The notes under the pieces: model-generated
What the model was told of the DNA's origin: nothing
The model's input: only the letters and a program-made list of their open reading frames with translations
Database searches by the model: none
Position numbers and translations under genes: made by a program
NCBI RefSeq assembly: GCF_900155645.1
Contig: NZ_LT706985.1
Location: forward strand, 558,001-622,000
Reading direction: 5' to 3'
DNA: 64,000 bases
Source of the DNA: Vaginimicrobium propionicum
GTDB lineage: Bacteria; Actinomycetota; Actinomycetes; Propionibacteriales; Propionibacteriaceae
Part shown: positions 43,774 to 52,113 of the stretch, piece after piece
Layout: each line of letters opens with the position of its first letter
Numbering within the stretch: position 1 is the stretch's first letter

Positions 43774-45539
43774 TGTCCCTTCCTGAACTGAGCACCAAGT
43801 TTGCGTTTTTCACCGGTAAAGGTGGAGTCGGAAAGACTACGGTTGCTTGCTCTTTAGCCACCCGAGCGGCAGGTGAAGGTAAGCGAGTGCTGCTAGTATC
43901 AACTGATCCAGCCTCGAATATTGGGCAGGTATTCGGCCGTGAGATCGGATCGGGCGGAGCAGAGCTAACCGACCTTGTGCCCGGCGCTATCAGTTTTGAT
44001 GCGGTAGAGATTGATCCGGAGGCAGAAGCGGAGCGGTATCGCGAGTCTATCCTGGGTCCGGTTCGTGGCCTGCTGCCACCCGAGGTGCTAGCAACAACCG
44101 AAGAAACCTTATCCGGTTCCTGTACGGTTGAAGTCGCTAGTTTTAATCGATTCGTCGACTATCTAACCAACGAAGACATTACTAGCCGCTATGACCACAT
44201 CATTTTCGATACCGCCCCGACCGGACACACTCTGCGGTTACTGTCCTTACCTGGTGATTGGTCTAGTTTCATTGATAAAGGCGCGGGTGACGCCTCGTGT
44301 CTGGGGCCGATGTCGGGGCTAGAGAAGAACCGGCAAACCTACCACGAGGCGGTCGCAGCTCTGTCCGAACCGGCACAAACTTCACTGGTTCTGGTGGCCA
44401 GGGCTCAAATCTCGACCCTGCAAGAAGCTAACCGTTCCACCGGTGAACTACTTGAGATGGGAATCAAACCCGCACTGTTGGTGATCAACGGGATCCTGCC
44501 AGCTAGCGCCGCTACCGATCAGCTGTCGGAGTCTATTCACGCCCAGGAACAGGCACTACTTGATGGCCTTGCCGCAAATACTAAGCTGAGCGCAATCAAC
44601 GGCATTCCAACGGTACGGATCGAGTTGAATGCCACCCCGGTGATGGGGGTAGACGGCCTGTTACATCTGGGCGAGGATGACGGTAATGAAACTTCGATCG
44701 CAGGTCCCGCACTAGAGCCGGGCTTTACGCAGTCCATTTCAAATTCGCACGTTGGTTTATCCCAGCTGGTGGATGCGCTAGCAGAGGGGAAACCGAAACT
44801 CGTCTTGTGTATGGGCAAAGGCGGGGTTGGGAAAACCACCGTGGCGCAAATGCTGGCATTGGAGCTCGCTAAGCGCGGCAAGCCAGTGCATCTGTCCACA
44901 ACAGATCCTGCGAATCACCTCGATGTTTCCCTCGAAGATCGCATCAAAGGTTTGACGGTGTCATCTATCGACCCTGACGCGGTGACGGCTAGCTACCGTG
45001 AAGAAGTGCTCGCCACCAAAGGCGCTTCTCTCAATGCCGACGGGTACGCACAGTTGGAGGAAGACCTGCGCTCCCCATGTACGGAAGAAGTGGCCGTTTT
45101 CAAAGCATTTTCTGAGGTCGTAGCAACGGCCCAAGACCAGTGGGTCGTCCTCGACACCGCCCCCACCGGGCACACCCTGCTATTACTGGACGCAACTGGG
45201 TCCTACCACCGCGAACTCATGCGCCAATCCGGACGTGACGATTCCGCGACCACGCTCCAACAGCTGCAAGATACGGAAGTGACCCGGCCAATCCTCGTGA
45301 CACTGCCAGAAACCACGCCAATGCTCGAGGCACAATCCCTCGCAGCCGACCTGTCGCGAGCAGGTATTGAGCCGTGGGCATGGGTAATAAACCAGTCACT
45401 CCCAGCAACCGAGACGTCATCACCGTTCCTGCTACGACGAGCCAATGCGCAACAGGAGATAATCAACTCGGTCGCTGATCAGGCAGGGGTACAAGTGGTT
45501 CAACTGCCCGTCATGCTCGACCATGAACTATGCAAATAG
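43773..45539 (+). CDS. arsA: ArsA arsenite-translocating ATPase
   Basis: A 588-residue ArsA with two homologous halves. Each has a deviant Walker A (FFTGKGGVGKTT near residue 12 and CMGKGGVGKTT near 345) and the signature DTAPTGHTLRLL or DTAPTGHTLLLL. A metal-binding cysteine appears as SGSCTVEV and SPCTEEV in the two halves. It should power efflux of arsenite with an ArsB or Acr3 pump, but no pump gene is in the window. ArsD and ArsA without a pump is unusual unless the pump lies elsewhere. Confidence 0.93.
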   Translation: MSLPELSTKFAFFTGKGGVGKTTVACSLATRAAGEGKRVLLVSTDPASNIGQVFGREIGSGGAELTDLVPGAISFDAVEIDPEAEAERYRESILGPVRGLLPPEVLATTEETLSGSCTVEVASFNRFVDYLTNEDITSRYDHIIFDTAPTGHTLRLLSLPGDWSSFIDKGAGDASCLGPMSGLEKNRQTYHEAVAALSEPAQTSLVLVARAQISTLQEANRSTGELLEMGIKPALLVINGILPASAATDQLSESIHAQEQALLDGLAANTKLSAINGIPTVRIELNATPVMGVDGLLHLGEDDGNETSIAGPALEPGFTQSISNSHVGLSQLVDALAEGKPKLVLCMGKGGVGKTTVAQMLALELAKRGKPVHLSTTDPANHLDVSLEDRIKGLTVSSIDPDAVTASYREEVLATKGASLNADGYAQLEEDLRSPCTEEVAVFKAFSEVVATAQDQWVVLDTAPTGHTLLLLDATGSYHRELMRQSGRDDSATTLQQLQDTEVTRPILVTLPETTPMLEAQSLAADLSRAGIEPWAWVINQSLPATETSSPFLLRRANAQQEIINSVADQAGVQVVQLPVMLDHELCK

Positions 45540-45570
45540 CGATTTACCGAAGCTAAGTCGTAGTCGTATA

Positions 45571-45629
45571 GGTCACCTCGTGTCTTCTGCCAATTTTAAA
45601 TTGTTGGACAGACGAGGTGGCCGTTTTTA
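45571..45629 (+). terminator. Terminator after arsA
   Basis: GGTCACCTCGT (45571-45581) pairs with ACGAGGTGGCC (45612-45622) including one G-U. The inner CCAATTT pairs with AAATTG. It is followed by GTTTTTA. Confidence 0.75.
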
Positions 45630-46068
45630 TTCCGAGACTTGAATGGCTTGAATCCTCTTTTGCAACCCAGCTCAACACAGCAATTTCGCGTAACCCCGAT
45701 TTTGAAGCAAACACACGAATTTTGAAGCAAAACAGCAAAACAAAACCTGCTAGCGCGAAATTGTATCAACACCAGCAGGCAGTTAGTTACGGGATTGCTG
45801 GTATTAATACAAATATGAGGGTTGTGGAGACTAAGCAAATATGCCTGTTTTCCCTTGTCATCAAGCCAAGGTGGGGACTCGGGGCTTGACCGGCTACACC
45901 TTGTGTCAGCGCCGAATTTAGCGCCTGAAAGCAGTTACCCGAAAAAGCCGAAAACTTTGCGCGTGCTAATGCGCTCAAACCTTAGTTTTGCGCAAAGGTC
46001 AGGCTTTTGCGAAAATGTCGCTTCCGAAATGGCAAGCGTGCTGAGCCGTTATACGACCACCAATAGAT
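45630..46068. other. Intergenic region after the ars operon
   Basis: No convincing gene. A short direct repeat ATTTTGAAGCAAA occurs at about 45700 and 45719, again resembling an IS21-like end. The rest may be decayed restriction-modification sequence, because the remnant to its right reads leftward into it. Confidence 0.35.
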
Positions 46069-46401
46069 TTAGCGCAAGCTCATCAGGTACTTTTTCACAA
46101 AGTTCTGAAACTCCACTTCATCAAGCTTTTCGCCATCTGCGCCAACTGGGAATTTTTCCCACCTCGTACTGCCCGTTTTAGACACTGTTCTGTACCACTT
46201 TTTGATGTCGGTGCCATTACGGATAGCTGAACTGGACGAGTTTTCTGAATTGTCGCGGTTTTTAATCTGTAGAGACTCCCAGTCAGCTCCAGCTTGTTTG
46301 CTTGGACGAATAAAGTCGACAGCTCTTACTACTTCGCCCGCACACCAAACCCAATCATCATCTGTACATTTATTATCAGAACCCGTGAAATTATATCGTA
46401 A
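46069..46401 (-). pseudogene. C-terminal fragment of a SinI-family type II restriction endonuclease
   Basis: An open stretch of 110 codons without a start, on the reverse strand. It reads GEVVRAVDFIRPSKQAGADW, LQIKNRDNSENSSSSAIRNG and TDIKKWYRTVSKTGSTRWEK, then FVKKYLMSLR and TAA. The Q-I-K-N-R-D-N-S-E-N-S-S-S core is characteristic of SinI-type enzymes (R.SinI recognises GGWCC). The N-terminal part is replaced by AT-rich sequence from about 46402. No cognate methyltransferase gene is seen in the window. Confidence 0.65.
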
Positions 46402-46565
46402 TTATTTTAATACACTATTCAATTACCAGCTCTACATAATCCCCATCTTCCTTATTGTCTACATGCTTATTTACGATTCCAAGAGGAACGAATTAGACCT
46501 ATAAAATTGAGTGAAAAAATGGTATAATATTAAATAAGTATTTGATTTTGGAGGTGTTTAAATTC

Positions 46566-46985
46566 ATGAATGAAAGAGAGAAAATCATTCGTTTATGGTT
46601 TGATATGTGGCTTACACAAAAAGACTTAGGAATAGATGATATTTTTTCAGATGATGTGATTTATATTGAGAGTTGGTGTCCTAAGTATGAAAATCGGCAA
46701 ACAGTAAAGCACTGGTTTAATGAGTGGAATACAAGAGGAAAAGTTCTTGCGTGGGATATAAAGCAATTTTTTCATAAGGATAATCAAACTATTGTAGAAT
46801 GGCACTTCAAAAATAAAATGAATGAGGGGAAAGTTGAAGAATTTGACGGTATCTCTTTGATTGTTTGGACAGCCGATAATAAGATAAAAGCATTGAAAGA
46901 GTTTGGTTGCAATTGTAACAACTACAATCCTTACAAAGAGAGTGAAACACCATTATTTAGAGATGAAAAAGCAAATTGGTTTTAG
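46566..46985 (+). CDS. NTF2/SnoaL-like protein on the AT-rich block
   Basis: A 139-residue protein, MNEREKIIRLWFDMWLTQKD, then DIFSDDVIYIESWCPKYENR and WDIKQFFHKDNQTIVEWHFK. This is the alpha+beta barrel pattern of SnoaL-like NTF2 proteins. The function cannot be told; the fold hosts isomerases and many proteins without known ligand. The ATG at 46566 follows GGAGG. Its stop overlaps the ribosome binding site of the next gene. Confidence 0.7.
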   Translation: MNEREKIIRLWFDMWLTQKDLGIDDIFSDDVIYIESWCPKYENRQTVKHWFNEWNTRGKVLAWDIKQFFHKDNQTIVEWHFKNKMNEGKVEEFDGISLIVWTADNKIKALKEFGCNCNNYNPYKESETPLFRDEKANWF

Positions 46986-46996
46986 GAGATAGAATA

Positions 46997-47614
46997 TTGA
47001 TAGAAAGTAGACCTGAGTTTGACAAAATTACATCGTTTGATGAGTTTAATAAATACTATTGGTATCGTGAAGAACTTTCACGGATATGCAAGTCATTAGG
47101 ATTAGAATACAGAGGTACAAAACAGGAACTCAATTATATTATTGAGCAGTACTTTAAGGGTGATTTGATTAAAAAGTCATCAATAAAAAATGAAAAGAAA
47201 CAAGTAGAAACTATTACCTTAGATACTCCATTACTTGAATGCGGGTTCTCCTTTAACATACATTTCAGAGAGTATTTCTCAATTTTAACAGATGTTTCGC
47301 CATTTAAATTTACTGCTGATATGGCTACTGCTTGGAGAAAAGTAAAAAGAGAAAATGATTTGAGTTTTACAATTCAAGATATGCTAAAAGTTTATTATGG
47401 AAAATCAAATTATGCGAAGTATGATAATTCAGTTTGTCAATGGAACCAATTTTTAACGGATTTCTGTGCAGACAAAAATAGTTGCAAATATTCGAACAAA
47501 TTAAAAGTAGCCTCTATTCTTTGGAAAGAAGTCAGAAATTCAAAAAATGAAAAAATTTATTCAAAGAATCTTTCGACTGAATATGCAGATAAGATAAAAG
47601 AGTATTGCAGGTAG
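46997..47614 (+). CDS. SAP-domain / DUF6434-type protein on the AT-rich block
   Basis: A 205-residue protein. The N-terminal SAP-like motif (FNKYYWYREELSRICKSLGL and GTKQELNYIIEQYF) suggests DNA binding. The second part, LLECGFSFNIHFREYFS and ADMATAWRKVKRENDLSFTI, matches proteins annotated DUF6434 in Firmicutes. The TTG at 46997 is chosen for its AGGAG 8 nt upstream. Function unknown. Confidence 0.6.
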   Translation: MIESRPEFDKITSFDEFNKYYWYREELSRICKSLGLEYRGTKQELNYIIEQYFKGDLIKKSSIKNEKKQVETITLDTPLLECGFSFNIHFREYFSILTDVSPFKFTADMATAWRKVKRENDLSFTIQDMLKVYYGKSNYAKYDNSVCQWNQFLTDFCADKNSCKYSNKLKVASILWKEVRNSKNEKIYSKNLSTEYADKIKEYCR

Positions 47615-47753
47615 GATATTTTTGGCTTGCTAAACTAACAAGTCAATAAAAGCTAACACGAAAGCAGTAAATCAAAAAAGGTTTACTGTTTTTTATTTGC
47701 CTAAAAATGGAAAGAAGGAAAATCTTTTTCTAGGAAGGAGAAGTTGTCGCTCA

Positions 47754-47960
47754 TTAGTTGTCTCCTTTGATTTCCATAATGTCTGCCGGCTGGCAGGCAA
47801 GAGTTTCGCAGATGCGCACGATAATGTTGGTTTGGATGTTGTCTCCTCTACCTAGTTTGGCAAGGGTGGCTGGGCTGAAACCTGCTGCTGTGCGCAGTTG
47901 TTCTTTCGTCCATCCTTTGTCGATGAGAAGTTTCCATAGTTTGTTATAGGACAGTCGCAT
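47754..47960 (-). CDS. XRE-type HTH regulator of the ABC-3C operon
   Basis: A 68-residue Cro/CI-like helix-turn-helix, RLSYNKLWKLLIDKGWTKEQ, LRTAAGFSPATLAKLGRGDN, ending IMEIKGD. It is the last gene of the ABC-3C operon and overlaps the ATPase stop by one base. It probably regulates the operon. Confidence 0.85.
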   Translation of the reverse strand: MRLSYNKLWKLLIDKGWTKEQLRTAAGFSPATLAKLGRGDNIQTNIIVRICETLACQPADIMEIKGDN

Positions 47961-49681
47961 TATTTGTTCTCCTCATCGGTTTCGTCTTTCTCTTCGTTCC
48001 AGGTAAATCCATAGAGTGCGTGCTCGTTTTCACCTAGTTTGATGACTCTTGACCTGTTAACGATTTCTTCTGCTTCCGCCCGATATTTCGGGGTGGCATC
48101 GAATGAGAAGAATATTTGTTTAGGGTGGCCATCCTCGGAGGTAAGTTCCGCTACTCGTTCATAGAGTGTGAGCAGGTTACCAACAGGGAAATATGCGAGT
48201 TGTTTGATGAGCACGGAGTCGTGGATCAGGATGGGCAACTTGGTTAATTCTAGGATAGCTAAATCAAATGAAATCAGGTTCTTGGATTGCGAACCGGCCC
48301 CGTTGTCTCCTTGAGATGAAAAGGTATACCCCGCTTTACCGCGTGATTCTTTGAAGCTAAATAGTGGCGGTTTACGCTTTTTATTCGGATAGAGGGCTTG
48401 AACGAATTCTTTGGTGAGCCGGTTGATGTTGTGCTCGATATCGCCGAGAATGCGCGGTCGTTGTTCTTTGAGAGCTTTGTTTGTTTCTTTGCGCAGCTTG
48501 TCGAATTCGCGCATTTTGTCATAGGCGTCGATTTGAGCTTCAAGACGTTTAATGGTGGCTGCTAGCTCACCGTTTTCTTCGTAGGTTTTATCATCGAGCT
48601 CAACTGATTGTTTGAGCTGGTGAATTTCTCGTAGCCGTTGGTTAATCTCGTTGTCCAACACAGCAATTACGCGACGATATTTTTCTGCCTGTTCGTTAAG
48701 CTGGTCTTCATAGACGCCGACGAGAGCTCGGTGATAGTACTCGATAGTTTCGAGTTTCTCTTTGTTTACGTTCGGGAAGAAGTTATAGAACTCTTCAAGG
48801 TCATCGGTTGCGAGCCTTGATTCTCCCGATAGCGTTGCTTCAACTATCGATAATTTTCCTTTAAGAACAGAACGTTTGCTCTGCAGCGAGCGCAACTGAG
48901 TCTTCATGTGTTGCTCTTCGCTTTTCGCTTGCTCTGCTGCCTGGAAAAGATCGAGGTCTGCTGTCACTCGCAGTTGTTGAAACGCAATCCGTGCTTGCGT
49001 TAGTTCTCGCTCGGCTTGGTCGCGTTCTTTCTTATTTCGTATTTTCACGTATTGACTAAGCCCTGTTTTAGCCATCCCTTCAAGCGAAGAGTAACTGAGG
49101 TTGGCTGCTTTGAGGTCTTCCTCGAGTTGTTTGAGCTTTCCGTACACGCCGAAGAGTTTCTCCAGCGCAAACACACCCTGTTCATCGGGTTGTGCAGGAG
49201 CGGCTTTAAGCGGCTTTTTCAACATGGCAAGTTGCTCGGTATCGATTCGAACGAACCGGCCTATTAATTCTCGAAGAGTCGAATCGGGAATGTCTAGACC
49301 GTATTGTTCAGCAAGAAATACTCGATAATCGTCTATCTGCCATTCTTCTTTTCGTTCTTTCCATTCAGGATCAAAGTATTCTTGAACGAAACCTGGGCGT
49401 GAGGTATCGCGGGAGAAATACCTGTCTTGTTCTCCGAAACGGAAGGTGAAGCAAATAGTGTGGTGGCCGACAGCATCAGGATCGGTAATGACGTCAGATT
49501 TTGCGAAATCTGCACCACCGAAAGCGTAATCCACTATGGAGAGCAAGGTAGATTTGCCGATAGAGTTCTCGGCTTCAGCTCCTCCCTCGACGACGTTCAG
49601 ACCAGGGTGAAAAACTATGGGCGGGCGAGGCTCGCCCGCGTCGTTGAATCTGTCAGACCATACGTTAATCAGCAAGCGCAA
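47960..49681 (-). CDS. ABC-3C system SMC-like ATPase (DUF2326)
   Basis: A 573-residue SMC/Rad50-like ATPase. Walker A lies in AENSIGKSTLLSIVDYAF at about residues 36-53, and a hook-less coiled coil spans about 185-395. A C-terminal DUF2326 head has SQSKNLISFDLAILELTKLP (signature region) and ILIHDSVLIKQ with the Walker B/D-loop, then IFFSFD. In ABC three-component systems this subunit senses a nucleic-acid or protein threat and licenses an effector. The TTG start at 49681 overlaps the middle-component gene by 17 bases. Confidence 0.85.
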   Translation of the reverse strand: MRLLINVWSDRFNDAGEPRPPIVFHPGLNVVEGGAEAENSIGKSTLLSIVDYAFGGADFAKSDVITDPDAVGHHTICFTFRFGEQDRYFSRDTSRPGFVQEYFDPEWKERKEEWQIDDYRVFLAEQYGLDIPDSTLRELIGRFVRIDTEQLAMLKKPLKAAPAQPDEQGVFALEKLFGVYGKLKQLEEDLKAANLSYSSLEGMAKTGLSQYVKIRNKKERDQAERELTQARIAFQQLRVTADLDLFQAAEQAKSEEQHMKTQLRSLQSKRSVLKGKLSIVEATLSGESRLATDDLEEFYNFFPNVNKEKLETIEYYHRALVGVYEDQLNEQAEKYRRVIAVLDNEINQRLREIHQLKQSVELDDKTYEENGELAATIKRLEAQIDAYDKMREFDKLRKETNKALKEQRPRILGDIEHNINRLTKEFVQALYPNKKRKPPLFSFKESRGKAGYTFSSQGDNGAGSQSKNLISFDLAILELTKLPILIHDSVLIKQLAYFPVGNLLTLYERVAELTSEDGHPKQIFFSFDATPKYRAEAEEIVNRSRVIKLGENEHALYGFTWNEEKDETDEENK

Positions 49682-49889
49682 TCACCCCGTTTTCAACATC
49701 AATCGTTATTTTTCTCAATGCGAGCAGTAGAGTGAGTGCTTCTATAAGTTCACCCGTCCCGCCTACCTGTTTCACTAGATCAAAATGTAAATCAATGAGG
49801 CGCATCGGATTATCTAAGTGATTCAGGATTCGCGGAAAGTTGGCGAGGGTTGATTCGTCGAAAGTGTAGAGCTTGTTAGGCAATCGCAT
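49665..49889 (-). CDS. ABC-3C middle component (MC6-type)
   Basis: A 74-residue protein, MRLPNKLYTFDESTLANFPR, then IDLHFDLVKQVGGTGELIEA and LTLLLALRKITIDVENGVI. This is the small winged-helix-like middle component of ABC-3C systems, coded between effector and ATPase. It overlaps both neighbours, so the three are made together. It likely bridges the ATPase and the effector. Confidence 0.78.
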   Translation of the reverse strand: MRLPNKLYTFDESTLANFPRILNHLDNPMRLIDLHFDLVKQVGGTGELIEALTLLLALRKITIDVENGVIALAD

Positions 49890-51027
49890 AGTCTGCCTCC
49901 ACGTCTACATCTGGGCGGAATACCTCACAAATATGGATGAAGTAGCTGATGAGAATGCCACACACATAAATGCCGCTTCCCGTGTGATTGTTCATCCAAT
50001 CGCATAGTTGCCTGAACTGCCCGGGCTGATCCAACCCCGAGCTTTCGAAGGTCAGCCACGCCCCTTGAACTTGATTGCACAGTCGAGTGAACTTGAGCTG
50101 TTCTCTCGCTTCTTTAGATTTCAGCTGAGTGACGATAAAAGGCTTGTAGACGGATACAGCATCAGTTGCTTGGGAAAGCAGATCAGCATCGTGAATTTTC
50201 TGCTCAAGGTCGACTGCCTTGAATTTGGGATCTAGTATGCGTTGCTCATAAGGAATGTTGGAAACCGCGTCCAACAGCAGGCTGATTTCTGGTTCAAGCC
50301 CCAAAGGCACGACATTGTCGGCAAGGCGATGTTTAGCAAGAAGACGTGCAAGGTTAGCTCGTAGCTGTTGTTCTTCTTTTTTCGTGTGAGCCAGCTGGTA
50401 TTTTTCGCCATGCTCGGTGCATAACACTGCGAAATCATCGCGTAAAGGTTCTTCAATGCCTTCGTCGAGAAGCACAATCACGTAGGAGGCCTTGGATTTA
50501 TCGTGCGATTCGATATTGAGGGTTTTTCCGCACTGCAGACAACCATCCGATAAGACAAGAAGTTCTTCTCGATACCTAGCCTTCGCAGCTAGTTGGCGAA
50601 TACGAATCCGTGCTTGCAAATCAGGCTTTTTTATTTTTGCGAGCCGCTCGAGAATGTCCAGCAGAATTAGACAGGCATCTTCAGCCACGTGCGTTAAGCG
50701 AATCCTTACTCCAAAACTCTCAAAATTGAGACGGATGAGATTCTGCGCTGGCTCATCTAAATCCTCAATCAGACAAATGAGATTATCTATATTCAAGCGA
50801 GAATAAATTGCGTTTGCTAGCCCTTTGCTAAATCCCGCGTCGCGTGACATAAGCGAGGTAAGTACATCATCGGATATTGAGGCCGTGCTTGTGGGGTCGT
50901 TTCGCGTATTCCATTCCCCCTCATTGACAGTAGTAAACATGGAGATCAGTTCACGCGCATAACTAGGCCCATGGAGGTTGCCAGGAACAACAGGGCGTAC
51001 TGATTTAGCCCACTGGTGGAACTGCAC
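49876..51027 (-). CDS. ABC-3C effector / C-terminal-component protein with zinc-ribbon-like insert
   Basis: A 383-residue protein, first of the operon. N-terminal 110 residues show FHQWAKSVRPVVPGNLHGPS and a helical region. In the middle, DGCLQCGKTLNIE and FAVLCTEHGEKYQLAH make a C-x2-C/C-x2-H site like an HNH or zinc-ribbon element. The last 110 residues (GAWLTFESSGLDQPGQFRQL, YVCGILISYFIHICE) are like the ABC-3C C-terminal domain that docks on the ATPase. A nuclease role is plausible but unproven. GTG start at 51027 with GGAGGTGA upstream. Confidence 0.72.
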   Translation of the reverse strand: MQFHQWAKSVRPVVPGNLHGPSYARELISMFTTVNEGEWNTRNDPTSTASISDDVLTSLMSRDAGFSKGLANAIYSRLNIDNLICLIEDLDEPAQNLIRLNFESFGVRIRLTHVAEDACLILLDILERLAKIKKPDLQARIRIRQLAAKARYREELLVLSDGCLQCGKTLNIESHDKSKASYVIVLLDEGIEEPLRDDFAVLCTEHGEKYQLAHTKKEEQQLRANLARLLAKHRLADNVVPLGLEPEISLLLDAVSNIPYEQRILDPKFKAVDLEQKIHDADLLSQATDAVSVYKPFIVTQLKSKEAREQLKFTRLCNQVQGAWLTFESSGLDQPGQFRQLCDWMNNHTGSGIYVCGILISYFIHICEVFRPDVDVEADYAIA

Positions 51028-51274
51028 TGTTCACCTCCTAACGAAGTTTTCTCAAAAACTCTCAAAGTTTTGCCTCAACGTTTCTCAAAGCTTGCGAAAG
51101 CCCATTATTTAACCTTTTCGTGAAGCCCAGCGATGGGATTCGTTGTGGCGGAATGACGAGATAGTCGCCTTTCATTATATCGAATCAACCTGCGATGTGT
51201 GAAGAGAAACTTCACATACGCATGAATAGACGATTAGAAGGCGACGTTCTCAAGCATCCCGCACACATCTATTA
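51028..51274. promoter_or_regulatory. Divergent region between ABC-3C and the phage operon
   Basis: A hairpin or operator TGTGAAG-agaaa-CTTCACA lies at 51198-51116 as read across 51198 to 51216. This is the likely location for both promoters and for a repressor site. No gene is present. Confidence 0.45.
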
Positions 51275-51480
51275 GTGAGGTCACCACGAGCCAGCGCGCA
51301 ATCGGTGCGTGGCAACCTCACGACCGACAAATAGCGACAAGCAATAAGTCGGGAGATCTGCGGAGCAGCCAGCACTGGCCATTACCTTCATAGGCGATGG
51401 CTTGTTGCTGGGTTTGTTCTTGCAGGTCGACCTCATAACTGAATATCGCTCCGTGGATCTCCCGGAAGGGAAATCCACAA
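51275..51480 (+). ncRNA. Structured leader with alternative pairing that hides the ribosome binding site
   Basis: Several helices can be drawn: GTGAGGT (51275-51281) with ACCTCAC (51315-51321), inside it CCACG with CGTGG, then CCGAC (51324-51328) with GTCGG (51349-51353). Directly before the ATG at 51481, GTGGAT-C-TCCC-GGAA-GGGA-A-ATCCAC (51453-51478) folds over the Shine-Dalgarno GGAAGGGA. The strand GATCTCCC (51456-51463) can instead pair perfectly with GGGAGATC (51351-51358), which would free the ribosome binding site. The two pairings exclude each other, as in an RNA switch. I cannot match it to a named class. Confidence 0.5.
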
Positions 51481-52017
51481 ATGAAAGTACAAATCCGTTA
51501 CGAAAAGCAAAAGTTCGATGTGAAGAAACCTGCAGAGTATGTGGAGGTTGAGGTGAGTGATGGCGAGGTGGTCTCGATGATTGAGGCTGATTATCGTCAG
51601 CGCCGCGATATGGCGCAAAGCCTTGAATTGGTGCAACGGCGTTCTATTGAGGAGATTGTCCGGGAGGAGATTAATAAGCCGGAGTATAACCAGGCGAAGC
51701 AGTGGGTGCGCAATACGGATTCGTGTTGGCGTGCTCCTTTGGCTGGTGGCGGCAATATTTTTGATGAGTTGGTCGACCAGTATGGTCACATGAAAGCGTT
51801 CGATGATCCGTTTGATGACGTGGACACACGGTTGACGGTAGAGAGTGCTTTGGCTGGATTGGATGAGCGTGAGCGTTTCATCGTTATCCAGAATCGTTTG
51901 AATCAGGTGCCTTTGACTGTGGTGGCGGCTGAGCTTGGAATTACTCAACCTCGTGCCTCGCAATTGTTGAAATCTGCGCGGGCGAAGATTGCCGCCGAAA
52001 TTGGTCTTGATTTCTGA
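51481..52017 (+). CDS. Phage-type sigma-70 region 4-like DNA-binding protein
   Basis: A 178-residue protein. The C-terminal third is a sigma region 4 helix-turn-helix: ESALAGLDERERFIVIQNRL, then LTVVAAELGITQPRASQLLK. The N-terminal part has no match to sigma region 2. Such proteins open the early region of prophages in Gram-positive bacteria and probably control it. Its start is covered by the hairpin of the leader. Confidence 0.75.
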   Translation: MKVQIRYEKQKFDVKKPAEYVEVEVSDGEVVSMIEADYRQRRDMAQSLELVQRRSIEEIVREEINKPEYNQAKQWVRNTDSCWRAPLAGGGNIFDELVDQYGHMKAFDDPFDDVDTRLTVESALAGLDERERFIVIQNRLNQVPLTVVAAELGITQPRASQLLKSARAKIAAEIGLDF

Positions 52018-52040
52018 TTTATATTTCGGCTCCCTGGAAG

Positions 52041-52091
52041 CCCTCCTAGTGAAGGAACACAGCGTGAAGGCAGTGGGTCTCACTGGGAGGG
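52041..52091 (+). terminator. Hairpin between the sigma-like gene and the next gene
   Basis: CCCTCCTAGTGA (52041-52052) pairs with TCACTGGGAGGG (52080-52091) with one T-G pair. No T-run follows, so it may be a processing or attenuation hairpin. Confidence 0.5.
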
Positions 52092-52113
52092 TTCTTTCAG
52101 GAAGGAGCCGGTG

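Larger units (their letters stand above)
46402..47753. other. AT-rich imported block
   Basis: Base composition drops sharply here (coding parts roughly 30 percent GC by eye) and codon use turns to A/T-ending codons. The block carries two forward-strand genes with Firmicutes-like promoter and ribosome binding signals (TATAAT at 46523-46528, GGAGG at 46550-46554). It truncates the SinI-like gene on the left and adjoins the ABC-3C operon on the right. No terminal repeats were identified. Confidence 0.65.
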
